A stretch of 64,000 bases of DNA from Veillonella montpellierensis DSM 17217 (GTDB lineage: Bacteria; Bacillota; Negativicutes; Veillonellales; Veillonellaceae). The stretch is from the NCBI RefSeq assembly GCF_000426745.1, contig NZ_KE384564.1:59392-123391 (forward strand), in the 5' to 3' direction. This document shows positions 1 through 8,942 of the stretch, one piece after another (the stretch's first letter is position 1; each line of letters opens with the position of its first letter). The notes under the pieces were generated by a model. It did not search any database. It had not been told where the DNA came from and saw only the letters and a list, made by a program, of their open reading frames with translations. Position numbers and translations under genes: made by a program.

Positions 1-120
1 TGCATTTGGTTGTCCATACTCTGCATCATCATAGTCATCGTACTCATCGTATTCATCATACCGATCATCATTCATTCCCAAGAAGTTTTTTATCCCTGCA
101 AATTTGTCTGTAAAAGCCAT
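1..120 (-). CDS. sepF: Cell division protein SepF (N-terminal part, cut by window edge)
   Basis: Forty codons of the amino end are visible on the minus strand, starting at an ATG (118-120) behind a clear GGAGGA ribosome site. The protein begins MAFTDKFAGIKNFLG, an amphipathic helix of the kind SepF uses to bind membrane. A linker very rich in Asp, Glu and Tyr follows (about residues 17-36), as is usual before the SepF core domain. SepF binds FtsZ and tethers the Z-ring. The gene follows yggS and pgeF in the same direction, the order of the Bacillus ylm cluster (ylmD-ylmE-ylmF). The core domain lies outside the window, so the call rests on the N-terminus and the neighbours. Confidence 0.8.
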   Translation of the reverse strand, partial: MAFTDKFAGIKNFLGMNDDRYDEYDEYDDYDDAEYGQPNA

Positions 121-142
121 ATTAATCCTCCTCAATGTATGC

Positions 143-829
143 CTAGAAATATACACGCTCGCCGAAAATGGCCGTGCCTACACGAACAACATTGGCACCT
201 TCTTCTATTGCAATTTCAAAATCATGGGTCATCCCCATCGATAAATACTGTATTTGTTCTGGTTGAAAGTATTGCTTCATATCTTCATATAAGGCATGTG
301 CGACTCTAAAGATAGGTCGTGTATCTTCTGGATTTTCAAAATAAGGTGCTATGCACATCAAACCGCGCACACAAACGTGGGGCAATGTACTCGCATACGT
401 TCTTACCTCTGGAAATTCCTCTACAGTCAAACCTGTTTTACTTGCTTCACGAGCTACATTCACTTGCAATAAAACATCTTGTATTATGTCGTGTTTTGCT
501 GCGACTCGCTCAATTTCATCCAATAACTTTTTACTGTCTACGGAATGAATCAAATCAAACATAGGCACTGCTTGCCTAACCTTATTCATTTGCAAATGAC
601 CCAACAAATGCCATCGCACCGTGGGTCCCTTATATGTTAATTGCTTTTCTTTTGCTTCTTGTACACGGTTTTCGCCTACATCAGTGACTCCTAAGGATGC
701 TACGGTTTCTACCGCTTGGACTGGATGATTTTTAGTCACCGCTACCAACGTCACTTCATCAACACGGCCAGCACGTTTCATACACTGCTGTATACGATCA
801 CGAACCGTCTGTAATGATGTTTCAATCAT
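143..829 (-). CDS. yggS: YggS/YlmE-type pyridoxal phosphate homeostasis protein
   Basis: A 228-residue protein of the YggS/PROSC family, a PLP-binding TIM barrel that buffers free pyridoxal phosphate and has no known catalytic activity. Family motifs are present in order: LVAVTKNHP (the Lys carries PLP), GENRVQEAK, WHLLGHLQ, and near the end LSMGMTHDFEIAI and VRVGTAIFGER. I chose the ATG at 829 because a TAGGAG ribosome site lies 8 bases upstream; an ATG at 835 is too close to it. Length matches the family (about 230 residues). It lies between pgeF and sepF, the conserved Firmicute cell-division cluster. Confidence 0.93.
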   Translation of the reverse strand: MIETSLQTVRDRIQQCMKRAGRVDEVTLVAVTKNHPVQAVETVASLGVTDVGENRVQEAKEKQLTYKGPTVRWHLLGHLQMNKVRQAVPMFDLIHSVDSKKLLDEIERVAAKHDIIQDVLLQVNVAREASKTGLTVEEFPEVRTYASTLPHVCVRGLMCIAPYFENPEDTRPIFRVAHALYEDMKQYFQPEQIQYLSMGMTHDFEIAIEEGANVVRVGTAIFGERVYF

Positions 830-956
830 CGTCATCGCTCCTATACAATTACAAATAAAATGCCCTTTGCCTACAGACTCATACACTATAGGCGATTTTA
901 TTATATACTATTTAGCTCATAATGTATAGGAATTTTAATCGTTCTCGTCGTTTTCA

Positions 957-1856
957 TCAATTCTCATCTTGTAGCATGGTAAACAAAGCCATCCGTCCCG
1001 TACGGCCTTGTTCACGGCGATAGGAAAAACAAGCATCACACGTCATACTATCGATACCGCTTTTCATAATTTGATTGGTCGGCACACCCTTATCTACTAA
1101 ACTATGAATAATAAAGCTCCATAAGTCGACATGCGGTGTTGCGTTAGAGGCACCGGGACGCGTTATATACCGAACTATCGCATCGTGGTGCATCGCCTTT
1201 TCCATAAATCTATGGGCCAATGCTTCATTCACTTCAAAGGAAGTCGGTCCAATAGAAGGACCTAAAAATACATAACAATCAGCCGCTTGCGTGCCATACG
1301 CTTCGTGCATAGCTTCTAACGTAATCGTCGGCAACATGCCAATGGTCCCTTTCCACCCTGCATGAATCACCGCTACGGCTCGATGTTTTGTATCGTAAAT
1401 GCATAGAGGTACACAGTCAGCTGTAAATAATAACAATGGCACAGAAGGTAGATTCGTCATCATCGCATCACAATCAGCCAATGCCGTTTCCTGTGATAAG
1501 GCCCCTGCCCCTATGTGACTTTCATCAACACGTGCCACCCTAAGACCATGCACCTGATTGGCACAGGTTAAGCGTTCCACCGAAACACCTAAATAGGCGG
1601 CCACACTGCGGCGATTTTCAATCACATGAGCCGGTTCATCACCCACATGCAGCGCCAAATTAAACGACTCATACGGTGCTATCGACGCACCACCCATGCG
1701 AAACGTAGAACCAAGAATCAGTGGAAATGGTGTAAACGAAAGAGGGTGCTGAAAGTACCACGATGTACCTTTCTCCGTTACCACTTCTTCTATCGTTGTC
1801 CTATCATCAAAATTCGTTGGTAAAACCATCGCATCTATTTTCTTTCCTTCTTTCAT
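957..1856 (-). CDS. pgeF: Peptidoglycan editing factor PgeF (multicopper-polyphenol oxidase fold, YfiH/YlmD)
   Basis: This 299-residue protein belongs to the YfiH/YlmD family (DUF152). The family is known for removing wrongly incorporated amino acids from peptidoglycan precursors, with reported purine nucleosidase or laccase-like activities. The metal and active-site signatures are visible: NQVHG, TADCVPLCI and HAGWKGT (one His, one Cys, one His), then FLGPSIG near residue 200. The C-terminus carries a C-x2-C pair (DACFSYRREQ). It is upstream of yggS on the same strand with about 130 bases between them. The N-terminal 45 residues before the LGSTFRMGG strand are slightly longer than in many homologues. 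Confidence 0.9.
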   Translation of the reverse strand: MKEGKKIDAMVLPTNFDDRTTIEEVVTEKGTSWYFQHPLSFTPFPLILGSTFRMGGASIAPYESFNLALHVGDEPAHVIENRRSVAAYLGVSVERLTCANQVHGLRVARVDESHIGAGALSQETALADCDAMMTNLPSVPLLLFTADCVPLCIYDTKHRAVAVIHAGWKGTIGMLPTITLEAMHEAYGTQAADCYVFLGPSIGPTSFEVNEALAHRFMEKAMHHDAIVRYITRPGASNATPHVDLWSFIIHSLVDKGVPTNQIMKSGIDSMTCDACFSYRREQGRTGRMALFTMLQDEN

Positions 1857-1961
1857 AACGTCCCTTCTCTATTACTATCTGTACAATAAGTGAGCATCCT
1901 ATCTTTAACTATCTAACACAGTAATGTAGTATCATCATACGATCTTTCCCTAGCTAAAAGG

Positions 1962-3689
1962 TTATTTACATACACCACATCGCTTACAACCAGACCTACA
2001 AGGCGGCGTATAGATTTCTTGTAAACACCGCTCCCACTCCATCTGTAAATAGCCATCTTTCAGTTGCATGTCCAATACATCCCACGGTTGTGGATCAGAA
2101 AAGGATCGCTCTTTATAAAGTTCATGTTCCATGTCAATGCCTTGTGCTTTACATATACGCTTAAAGTCTTTACTGCCCCGTTCCAATGCACAAGCGGCTA
2201 TAACAGATCCTAGGCGTCGATCGCCACGAGCCAACACGCCTTGCACATATGCTTCTTTAGGCGATTCTATGAGCACTTCAATGCGCCTATTTTTTTGCAA
2301 CGATTTTTTAATATATTGCAGCTTCTTTTCAATATCTTTTTGATGCGCCATCGGCATCCATTGAAACGGTGTAAACGGTTTAGGAATAAAAGGATTAATA
2401 CTCAACGTTAACCTTCCCGTACAGCCCACTGTATTCATATAGGTCTGTGTACGCTTGGCTAATTCAATGAGTGCCTCTATATCTTCATCTTGTTCTGTCG
2501 GTAATCCAATCATAATATACAAGCGAATATGGCGAATACCAGCCTGACCTGCCAACATAGCCGCTTTTCGTAAATCCTCTTCACGAATCCCCTTATTAAT
2601 CACTCGTCGCAATCGTTCGCTTCCCGTTTCGGGGGCGATAGTAATCGTCTTTTGCCCGCTATCAGCAAGACCATTGACTACATCTTGTGTCAACGAGTCC
2701 GCACGAAGGGATGCACAAGAATAGCGCAAACCTTTCGCGCGAATGTAATTCACCAATGCATCAATCTCTGGATAATCAGAAATAGCGGCACCCATGAGGC
2801 CTACTTTTTTCCCTAGTGCGGCCGCCCGATCGACGCCAGCTTTCAACATATCTAAATCACGCACCCGCGGTGTACGATATGTATAACCCGCCATACAAAA
2901 GCGACAATGACGCCCACACCCACGCGCCACTTCCACAATATACATGGCACCAAATTCTGTAAAATCAGTAGCTACAACGGTTTCTCCCTCTCGCTGTAAT
3001 GGTCGCCAATGGCGCTGTATCTTAGTCGGTGCCCCTTCTGCCACATCATACCCAGCAAATTCCCCTTCTGTATCATAAAGAGGTGTATATAACATAGGCA
3101 CATAGACGCCTGGCAATCGGCTTAACCGTTTCATAATCTCCTGGCGCGCCAATCCTTCTTCTTTGCCCTCATAGATACAATCTAGCATATCACTGATTAG
3201 GCCTTCCCCTTCCCCGATAATACAAGCATCAAAGAAATCAGCAAATGGTTCTGGATTAAATGTCGAACAAGGGCCTCCGGCAATCACAATCGGATCAAAT
3301 TCTGTCCGCTCCTTTGCCATCACCGGTACTCGTCCTAATCGGAGCATGCGGGGAATATGAAAGTAATCCATTTCAAAGGTAACATCGATACCAATCACAT
3401 CGAAACTATCCATGGAGCGCCTTGTTTCCACACTCATAAGTGGCGTTTTAGTTTTTTCATACACTTCTAGTTCTTGTCGTTCTGGCAAAAAAATTCGTTC
3501 ACATACACTGTCGCTTCGCTCATTAATCTCTTGGTATACAATTTGGATGCCTAAATTGCTCATTCCTACATAATAGGTGTTCGGATACGCCAGTGCTACC
3601 TTGTACCGAGCATGAGGATCAATATGACAGCGATTGACTTCCCCTTCATGTAATTCTTGCAGCCGACTAATAAGAGTATTTCGATTCAT
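1962..3689 (-). CDS. B12-binding-domain radical SAM protein, TIGR03960 type
   Basis: A 575-residue protein. The radical SAM cluster motif CGRHCRFC (C-x3-C-x2-C) is near residue 259. Before it lies a cobalamin-binding-like Rossmann region (about residues 28-170, with YVGMSNLGIQ and IGIDVTFEMDYFHI). Later radical SAM elements include PETGSERLR and IMIGLPTEQDED. The C-terminus is Cys-rich (CRSGCKRCGVCK), a feature of TIGR03960 proteins. In many Firmicutes this protein is followed by or fused to a DUF2344 domain and sits near rng; neither is present here. Its substrate is unknown. The start is an ATG with no close alternative. Transcription towards pgeF, 105 bases away, suggests a shared transcript. 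Confidence 0.88.
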   Translation of the reverse strand: MNRNTLISRLQELHEGEVNRCHIDPHARYKVALAYPNTYYVGMSNLGIQIVYQEINERSDSVCERIFLPERQELEVYEKTKTPLMSVETRRSMDSFDVIGIDVTFEMDYFHIPRMLRLGRVPVMAKERTEFDPIVIAGGPCSTFNPEPFADFFDACIIGEGEGLISDMLDCIYEGKEEGLARQEIMKRLSRLPGVYVPMLYTPLYDTEGEFAGYDVAEGAPTKIQRHWRPLQREGETVVATDFTEFGAMYIVEVARGCGRHCRFCMAGYTYRTPRVRDLDMLKAGVDRAAALGKKVGLMGAAISDYPEIDALVNYIRAKGLRYSCASLRADSLTQDVVNGLADSGQKTITIAPETGSERLRRVINKGIREEDLRKAAMLAGQAGIRHIRLYIMIGLPTEQDEDIEALIELAKRTQTYMNTVGCTGRLTLSINPFIPKPFTPFQWMPMAHQKDIEKKLQYIKKSLQKNRRIEVLIESPKEAYVQGVLARGDRRLGSVIAACALERGSKDFKRICKAQGIDMEHELYKERSFSDPQPWDVLDMQLKDGYLQMEWERCLQEIYTPPCRSGCKRCGVCK

Positions 3690-4026
3690 CTAACGCCTTT
3701 CTCACTGAAACAAATGCGATTATTCCTATACCCATACCACTTCACCAGATGGAAGCAATATAGCTACATAGCAATCATCGTCCTAACAATGCCATCGCCA
3801 TATAGCAGCACTTATCACTATAGTGCTACACATGGCCATATCTAATAGATTCATTAAATTGTATTATACCATATAAATATAAATTAAAAGGGATATCCCC
3901 GACGTGTACTGGTAACGGAATGAATCGCATAATTACCACTATACCGCACCATCATTACCGTTACACAGTATAACATGCTTTACTCACTTATATGCTCATT
4001 CACTCATTTACTTACTTATTTACTTA

Positions 4027-4097
<71 letters not shown>

Positions 4098-4205
4098 GCA
4101 TATTACTCCATCTCATGAATATGGCAACATTATAATAGTACTATTTCTTCCTCTTTCTAGTATCCTATGGCGCGCTATGACAAAATGATTGCCTGTCCCT
4201 AGTGT

Positions 4206-4248
4206 AAAAGAAGCATATGCTACTAGCAATAAGTAGCATATGCTTCTT
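4206..4248 (-). terminator. Rho-independent terminator of the DUF4198 gene
   Basis: A 17-base-pair perfect stem (4208-4224 with 4232-4248), a 7-base loop, and a run of A on the plus strand at 4206-4209, which is a U-run for minus-strand transcription. It lies about 115 bases after the DUF4198 stop codon. Confidence 0.85.
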
Positions 4249-4361
4249 GATAAAGGCGTACATAGTCAACATATCCGAACACCTAACTAGAAATAAGTTA
4301 TCTACGGATACGAGGAAGATGTACCATCTATACTAAGATAGGACTTCCTATAATCTGTTAA

Positions 4362-5084
4362 TTATTCTTCAGGATAAATTGTAAAGGACAAGGATGAGAA
4401 GTATTTATTTTGTGTACCTGCATCACCAGATGGATAGCCAATTTCTACACCGATAACATTTAAACCATTGGCGTTAACAGTAACGGTAGCACGACCATTG
4501 GCATCTGCTTGACTTTCATTTGTCAAATCATTTAGCACATCTTTAATTAATGGTGCATTTGCCATTGGTTTGCCATCTTTTAACACTTGAATTTCAAAAG
4601 TATCACCTTTTTTCAATGTTAATGGATTTACCATTGGTACGATTTGAATTGGCATATCACTAATAACCATAGGTTTAGCTGATGCATCCCAGTAGTTAAT
4701 ATTCCATTTTATTGCATGTGTTGTCTTCACTGCGTTAGGGACTTGATTAAATGGTTTGTTGACCATTTTGCCATCTGTTGTTTTAGTAAAGTACCCATAA
4801 TCAAAGTAAGTAGCAGTCACACCTAAGTTATCAGGTGTTAAAATAGATACGTTCTTATGATGATTAACTACAGTAACTGGTGCCACTTGCCCCATTGTAG
4901 TATAGCCATCAATTTTTTGTACACAGCTAGGTGAGTACGCATTATCCAATGGACCTTCACCTAATACAAGTGCTTTTTCATCAAGGCGATTTGCAAACCA
5001 TACACCATGTGCATCAACTGCAGTCATAGCCGCACTCGATACTAACGTAGCTAAACATAATCCTAAGGCCAATTGCTTCTTCAT
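4362..5084 (-). CDS. Secreted DUF4198-domain protein (NikM-like, possible metal binding)
   Basis: A 240-residue protein with a clear Sec signal peptide: MKKQ start, hydrophobic stretch at residues 5-20, and a probable cut after VDA at residue 25. The mature protein would then begin His-Gly-Val-Trp-Phe. DUF4198 proteins include NikM-like periplasmic proteins linked to nickel or cobalt uptake, in which an exposed N-terminal His helps bind metal. Further His residues are at NHHKN (about 95) and TTHAIKW. The C-terminal third has the Ig-like beta pattern of the family (GDTFEIQVLKDGKPM, then GVEIGYPSGD). No transporter gene adjoins it, so the metal role is inference. A good GGAGG site precedes the ATG. 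Confidence 0.8.
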   Translation of the reverse strand: MKKQLALGLCLATLVSSAAMTAVDAHGVWFANRLDEKALVLGEGPLDNAYSPSCVQKIDGYTTMGQVAPVTVVNHHKNVSILTPDNLGVTATYFDYGYFTKTTDGKMVNKPFNQVPNAVKTTHAIKWNINYWDASAKPMVISDMPIQIVPMVNPLTLKKGDTFEIQVLKDGKPMANAPLIKDVLNDLTNESQADANGRATVTVNANGLNVIGVEIGYPSGDAGTQNKYFSSLSFTIYPEE

Positions 5085-5307
5085 ATAATACCTCCTAAAT
5101 GATAATAATTAACAAAATTCAACTATACTTTTATCATACATCGCATGACGCCCTTTGTATAATGATGATTATGCATAATTGACGCATTATCTAGCATAAT
5201 ACTTCCCCTCTATCGACTCGATACGCCCTATATAAGAAAAAAATTGTGAGCATATAATCAATAATCATAGTAAATACAGTACTCTTGCCATAAATGATTA
5301 TACTATA

Positions 5308-5398
5308 CAGTGCTATGTATATAATTCATAGACCGTTAAAAATTTTTACACCTATGAAATATGCTCGCAGTGCCATATATATAATTTATAAACCGTTA
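5308..5398. repeat. Pair of imperfect 31-base direct repeats in the DUF4198-ilvC spacer
   Basis: Copies at 5308-5338 and 5368-5398, exactly 60 bases apart, share the pattern CAGTGC-TAT-ATATAAT-ATA-ACCGTTA. They lie in the 702-base gap 5085-5786, upstream of the DUF4198 gene. I see no gene in the gap. The rest of it holds AT-rich sequence and the two terminator hairpins listed separately. Confidence 0.75.
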
Positions 5399-5560
5399 CC
5401 TTTTCTCCGTGAAAGGCGCTCCTCCTAACATTCATACCAATGCTATTCATAATAAAACTATCCTCCTTATCTATCATAAAATCATAGGCATATCTCTATC
5501 TTCATAAAACCACATAGATGGCTCTATCTGTCATAAAAGTAGTAACGCGCATCAAAAAGA

Positions 5561-5600
5561 TAAAATACCGATAGAGCTAGTATTTAACTAGTTCTATCGG
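5561..5600 (-). terminator. Second hairpin downstream of ilvC
   Basis: A 13-base-pair stem (5568-5580 with 5588-5600, one G-U pair) and a 7-base loop, followed on the minus strand by TATTTTATC. It lies about 90 bases beyond the main ilvC terminator and may be a back-up. Confidence 0.5.
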
Positions 5601-5683
5601 CATTAACAGCAACACTTTTTGTCCTATAACCCAAGTATTTGCTAGACTTCCCTTAGTAAGGCAATACGTTTTCTTCTAGACAC

Positions 5684-5728
5684 AAAAAAGCTGTAACAAA
5701 AGGGGACATCCCCATTTCGTTACAGCTT
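5684..5728 (-). terminator. Rho-independent terminator of ilvC
   Basis: The arms AAGCTGTAAC (5688-5697) and GTTACAGCTT (5719-5728) pair perfectly around an inner GGGG/CCCC helix. Six A residues on the plus strand at 5684-5689 give the U-run. It starts about 60 bases after the ilvC stop codon. Confidence 0.85.
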
Positions 5729-5786
5729 CTACTCATACTAAGAGTATCTGTCTACGTATACTCACCTATGGCTATTTCGCTCTCAC

Positions 5787-6809
<1,023 letters not shown>

Positions 6810-6815
6810 TCATTT

Positions 6816-6849
6816 TACAGTCATCTACGTGTATCTATAGATTACTGTA
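6816..6849 (-). promoter_or_regulatory. Hairpin in the ilvC 5' untranslated region
   Basis: The arms TACAGT/ACTGTA and ATCTA/TAGAT nest around a 10-base loop with one mismatch. The hairpin sits just upstream of the ilvC ribosome site. No U-run follows it, so it is not a classical terminator. A 16-codon reading frame (6856-6906, minus) ends 7 bases before it. Confidence 0.35.
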
Positions 6850-7045
6850 TCTACTCTACATCAATTCTATAGAAAATACAATCTTTTTCATAGCAAAATA
6901 TTGCATTTATTATAACTCTTTGTTATATGTTATATATCTATCATACATACATGCTACCTTTGCTAACTTGTATCAACCAACACTATCATATTATGAATCC
7001 TTTCAAAGAAAACTAGCGCACCATTCGTCGCCCATACTCACTATG

Positions 7046-7915
7046 CTATGATTCAACGATCATAAATGGTCGCTCTTTTCGCCAAAGCACGTGCACCGCC
7101 ACCCCATACAACTCTGACAGTACCGCATCGGTCAGTATATCTCGTTTAGGCCCTTTCTGCACCACTTGCCCCTCAGCTACTATCGCCACATGCGTAACAG
7201 GCGGCATAATTTCTTCAATTTGATGCGTCACATAGACGAAGGGAATACCCCTTTTGCTCATCTGTACCAAGGTAGTCAAAAATGCTTCTCGATGTTTCAC
7301 ATCTAACCCTGCACAAGGCTCATCGAGAATTAAAAGATCTGGCTCTCCCATAACTGCTCGGGCCAACAAGGTCCTCCGTTGTTCCCCGGTAGACAAAAGG
7401 CCAAATGTATGATGACGTCTATGGGATAATTGAAAGTCTTCCAGCAAGACGTTTGCGCTTGTATAGTCTTCTGCCGTCAGTGTGCAATAGGTGCCAATCG
7501 TATGATACCGTCCAGATATAATAATTTCTTCCACCGTTTGTTTATATAAAGTTTGATAAAATCGTGCAAGGCTAGCACTGACAAATCCAATGCGTTCTTT
7601 TACAGAAGACCAGTAACACGTGCCAAATTCCTTGCCAAACACACGCAAGATGCCACTAGTAGGCATGTGAATCACGGGAATCATGCTGAGCATAGTGGAT
7701 TTACCAGATCCATTTAACCCTACGACGGCCCAATTTTCACTTTCCTTGACATCCCAATAGACACCGCGTAAAATTTCTTGTCCCTCTCGTTGAAACGTAA
7801 TATTTTCATAATGCAACAACTCTCGTGCCGATGCATCAGCCTCTCTTATGGACGTATCCTCTTTTCTATGAATCGTATCAACGGTTTCTAATCTATATGA
7901 TTTTCTCTTAGTCAT
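7046..7915 (-). CDS. ABC transporter ATP-binding protein, stand-alone
   Basis: A 289-residue ATPase with Walker A GLNGSGKST (about residue 70), a signature written LSTGEQRR in place of LSGGQ, Walker B LLILDEP, a D-loop GLDVKH and the switch His in VTHQ. The first 40 residues are polar and unlike the core. Its overall form resembles YlmA/ModF-type single ATPases. No permease or binding protein adjoins it, so its partner and substrate are unknown. The ATG at 7915 is 9 bases from an AGGGA site; a TTG at 7924 abuts that site and is less likely. It lies between ilvN and ilvC on the same strand but is separated from each by a long spacer. Confidence 0.85.
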   Translation of the reverse strand: MTKRKSYRLETVDTIHRKEDTSIREADASARELLHYENITFQREGQEILRGVYWDVKESENWAVVGLNGSGKSTMLSMIPVIHMPTSGILRVFGKEFGTCYWSSVKERIGFVSASLARFYQTLYKQTVEEIIISGRYHTIGTYCTLTAEDYTSANVLLEDFQLSHRRHHTFGLLSTGEQRRTLLARAVMGEPDLLILDEPCAGLDVKHREAFLTTLVQMSKRGIPFVYVTHQIEEIMPPVTHVAIVAEGQVVQKGPKRDILTDAVLSELYGVAVHVLWRKERPFMIVES

Positions 7916-7932
7916 ATCTAACAATCCCTCGC

Positions 7933-8078
7933 GCCATCTTTCATGCCATTCTCTCTCCTATCTTTCATAGCACACTCTCACACTAACCCTCATAGCATTC
8001 TCTTACCATATCTGTCATAGCACTCTCTCCGCTATGTTTCATAGCATCTCTCGCACTATTTCACAGCATTCTCTCACA
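7933..8078. repeat. Six imperfect 24-base tandem repeats
   Basis: Units begin near 7933, 7958, 7983, 8007, 8032 and 8056, each a variant of CTATCTTTCATAGCATTCTCTCNC. They lie just upstream of the ABC ATPase, in the 535-base gap 7916-8450. The same gap holds a 17-base exact direct repeat, ATCTCAAGTGTTATACA (8096-8112 and 8155-8171). An open frame at 8136-8429 (minus) resembles nothing I know and lacks a ribosome site. Confidence 0.85.
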
Positions 8079-8450
8079 GTACCGCTATACATGAAATCTC
8101 AAGTGTTATACAGAGTGTACTATATTTGCCTTGCACTAACTGATGTGCCTGTATATCTCAAGTGTTATACATAATTTACTATAATCTACATAATCTGATC
8201 GTAACCATGCACAAACAACGTACACTCTTTTTACCATACCGCCATGGAAACAATGCATTACCATGCAAGTGACAGCACTTTGAGAAAATTCTGTTATATC
8301 TATCAATCTATAAACGATATCACATAAGTTCCTATGCTTACCGTAATCGTCCCTCTCTAACTCACGATTATGGGCAACGAGCTCTACGCGAAATCCTCTC
8401 TCTGTCCATAGGCTATCATTGAAACACATGGCCTACAGTACATCACGTTC

Positions 8451-8942
8451 TTACATTTTCTCACCACGACTCATGGCGGTAACACCTGTTTTAGCGATTT
8501 CTAGTACACCGTAAGTTTCCATAATATCAATGAAGCCTTGCAATTTTTCATCATCCCCCGTCAATTCTACGATGAGAGACGTAGGAGACACATCTAATAC
8601 ATTGCCTCGATAAATAGTAGCAATCTGCACGATTTGAGAACGTGTCGAATTATCGGCTCTCACTTTTATCAACATCAGTTCCCGACGCACCACATTTTTA
8701 GCGGCAAAAATTTTGACTTTCACCACGTCCACCAATTTATAAATCTGTTTTTGAATTTGATCCAACGAAGTATCGTCTGCCGCTTCTACGGTCAACGTGA
8801 TGCGCGCATAGCCTGGTTGATTCGACACGCCCGATGTCATTTTATGAACGGAAAATCCTCGCCGATTAAAAAGACTTAAAATTCTAGCACCAATACCACT
8901 TGCATTCTTAGCGATTACTAAAATCTGATGTTCATTCGTCAT
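8451..8942 (-). CDS. ilvN: Acetolactate synthase small (regulatory) subunit
   Basis: IlvN/IlvH binds the catalytic subunit IlvB and gives feedback inhibition by valine. The 163-residue protein has the ACT domain at residues 5-80 (ILVIAKNASGIGARILSLF, then the GFSVHKMT strand) and the C-terminal ALS_ss domain (RELMLIKV, IVELTGDDEK, GVLEIAKTG). The ATG at 8942 fits an AAGGGG site and overlaps the last 11 bases of ilvB, which implies translational coupling. It is the last gene of ilvDABN. Confidence 0.95.
   Translation of the reverse strand: MTNEHQILVIAKNASGIGARILSLFNRRGFSVHKMTSGVSNQPGYARITLTVEAADDTSLDQIQKQIYKLVDVVKVKIFAAKNVVRRELMLIKVRADNSTRSQIVQIATIYRGNVLDVSPTSLIVELTGDDEKLQGFIDIMETYGVLEIAKTGVTAMSRGEKM

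Noticed and set aside
5100..5215. Fur-box-like AT-rich palindromes upstream of the DUF4198 gene
   Set aside because: Matches to the Fur consensus are partial and expected in AT-rich sequence.
8136..8429. Open frame of 97 codons on the minus strand between the ABC ATPase and ilvN
   Set aside because: No ribosome site, no recognisable motif, and it runs across a spacer with direct repeats.
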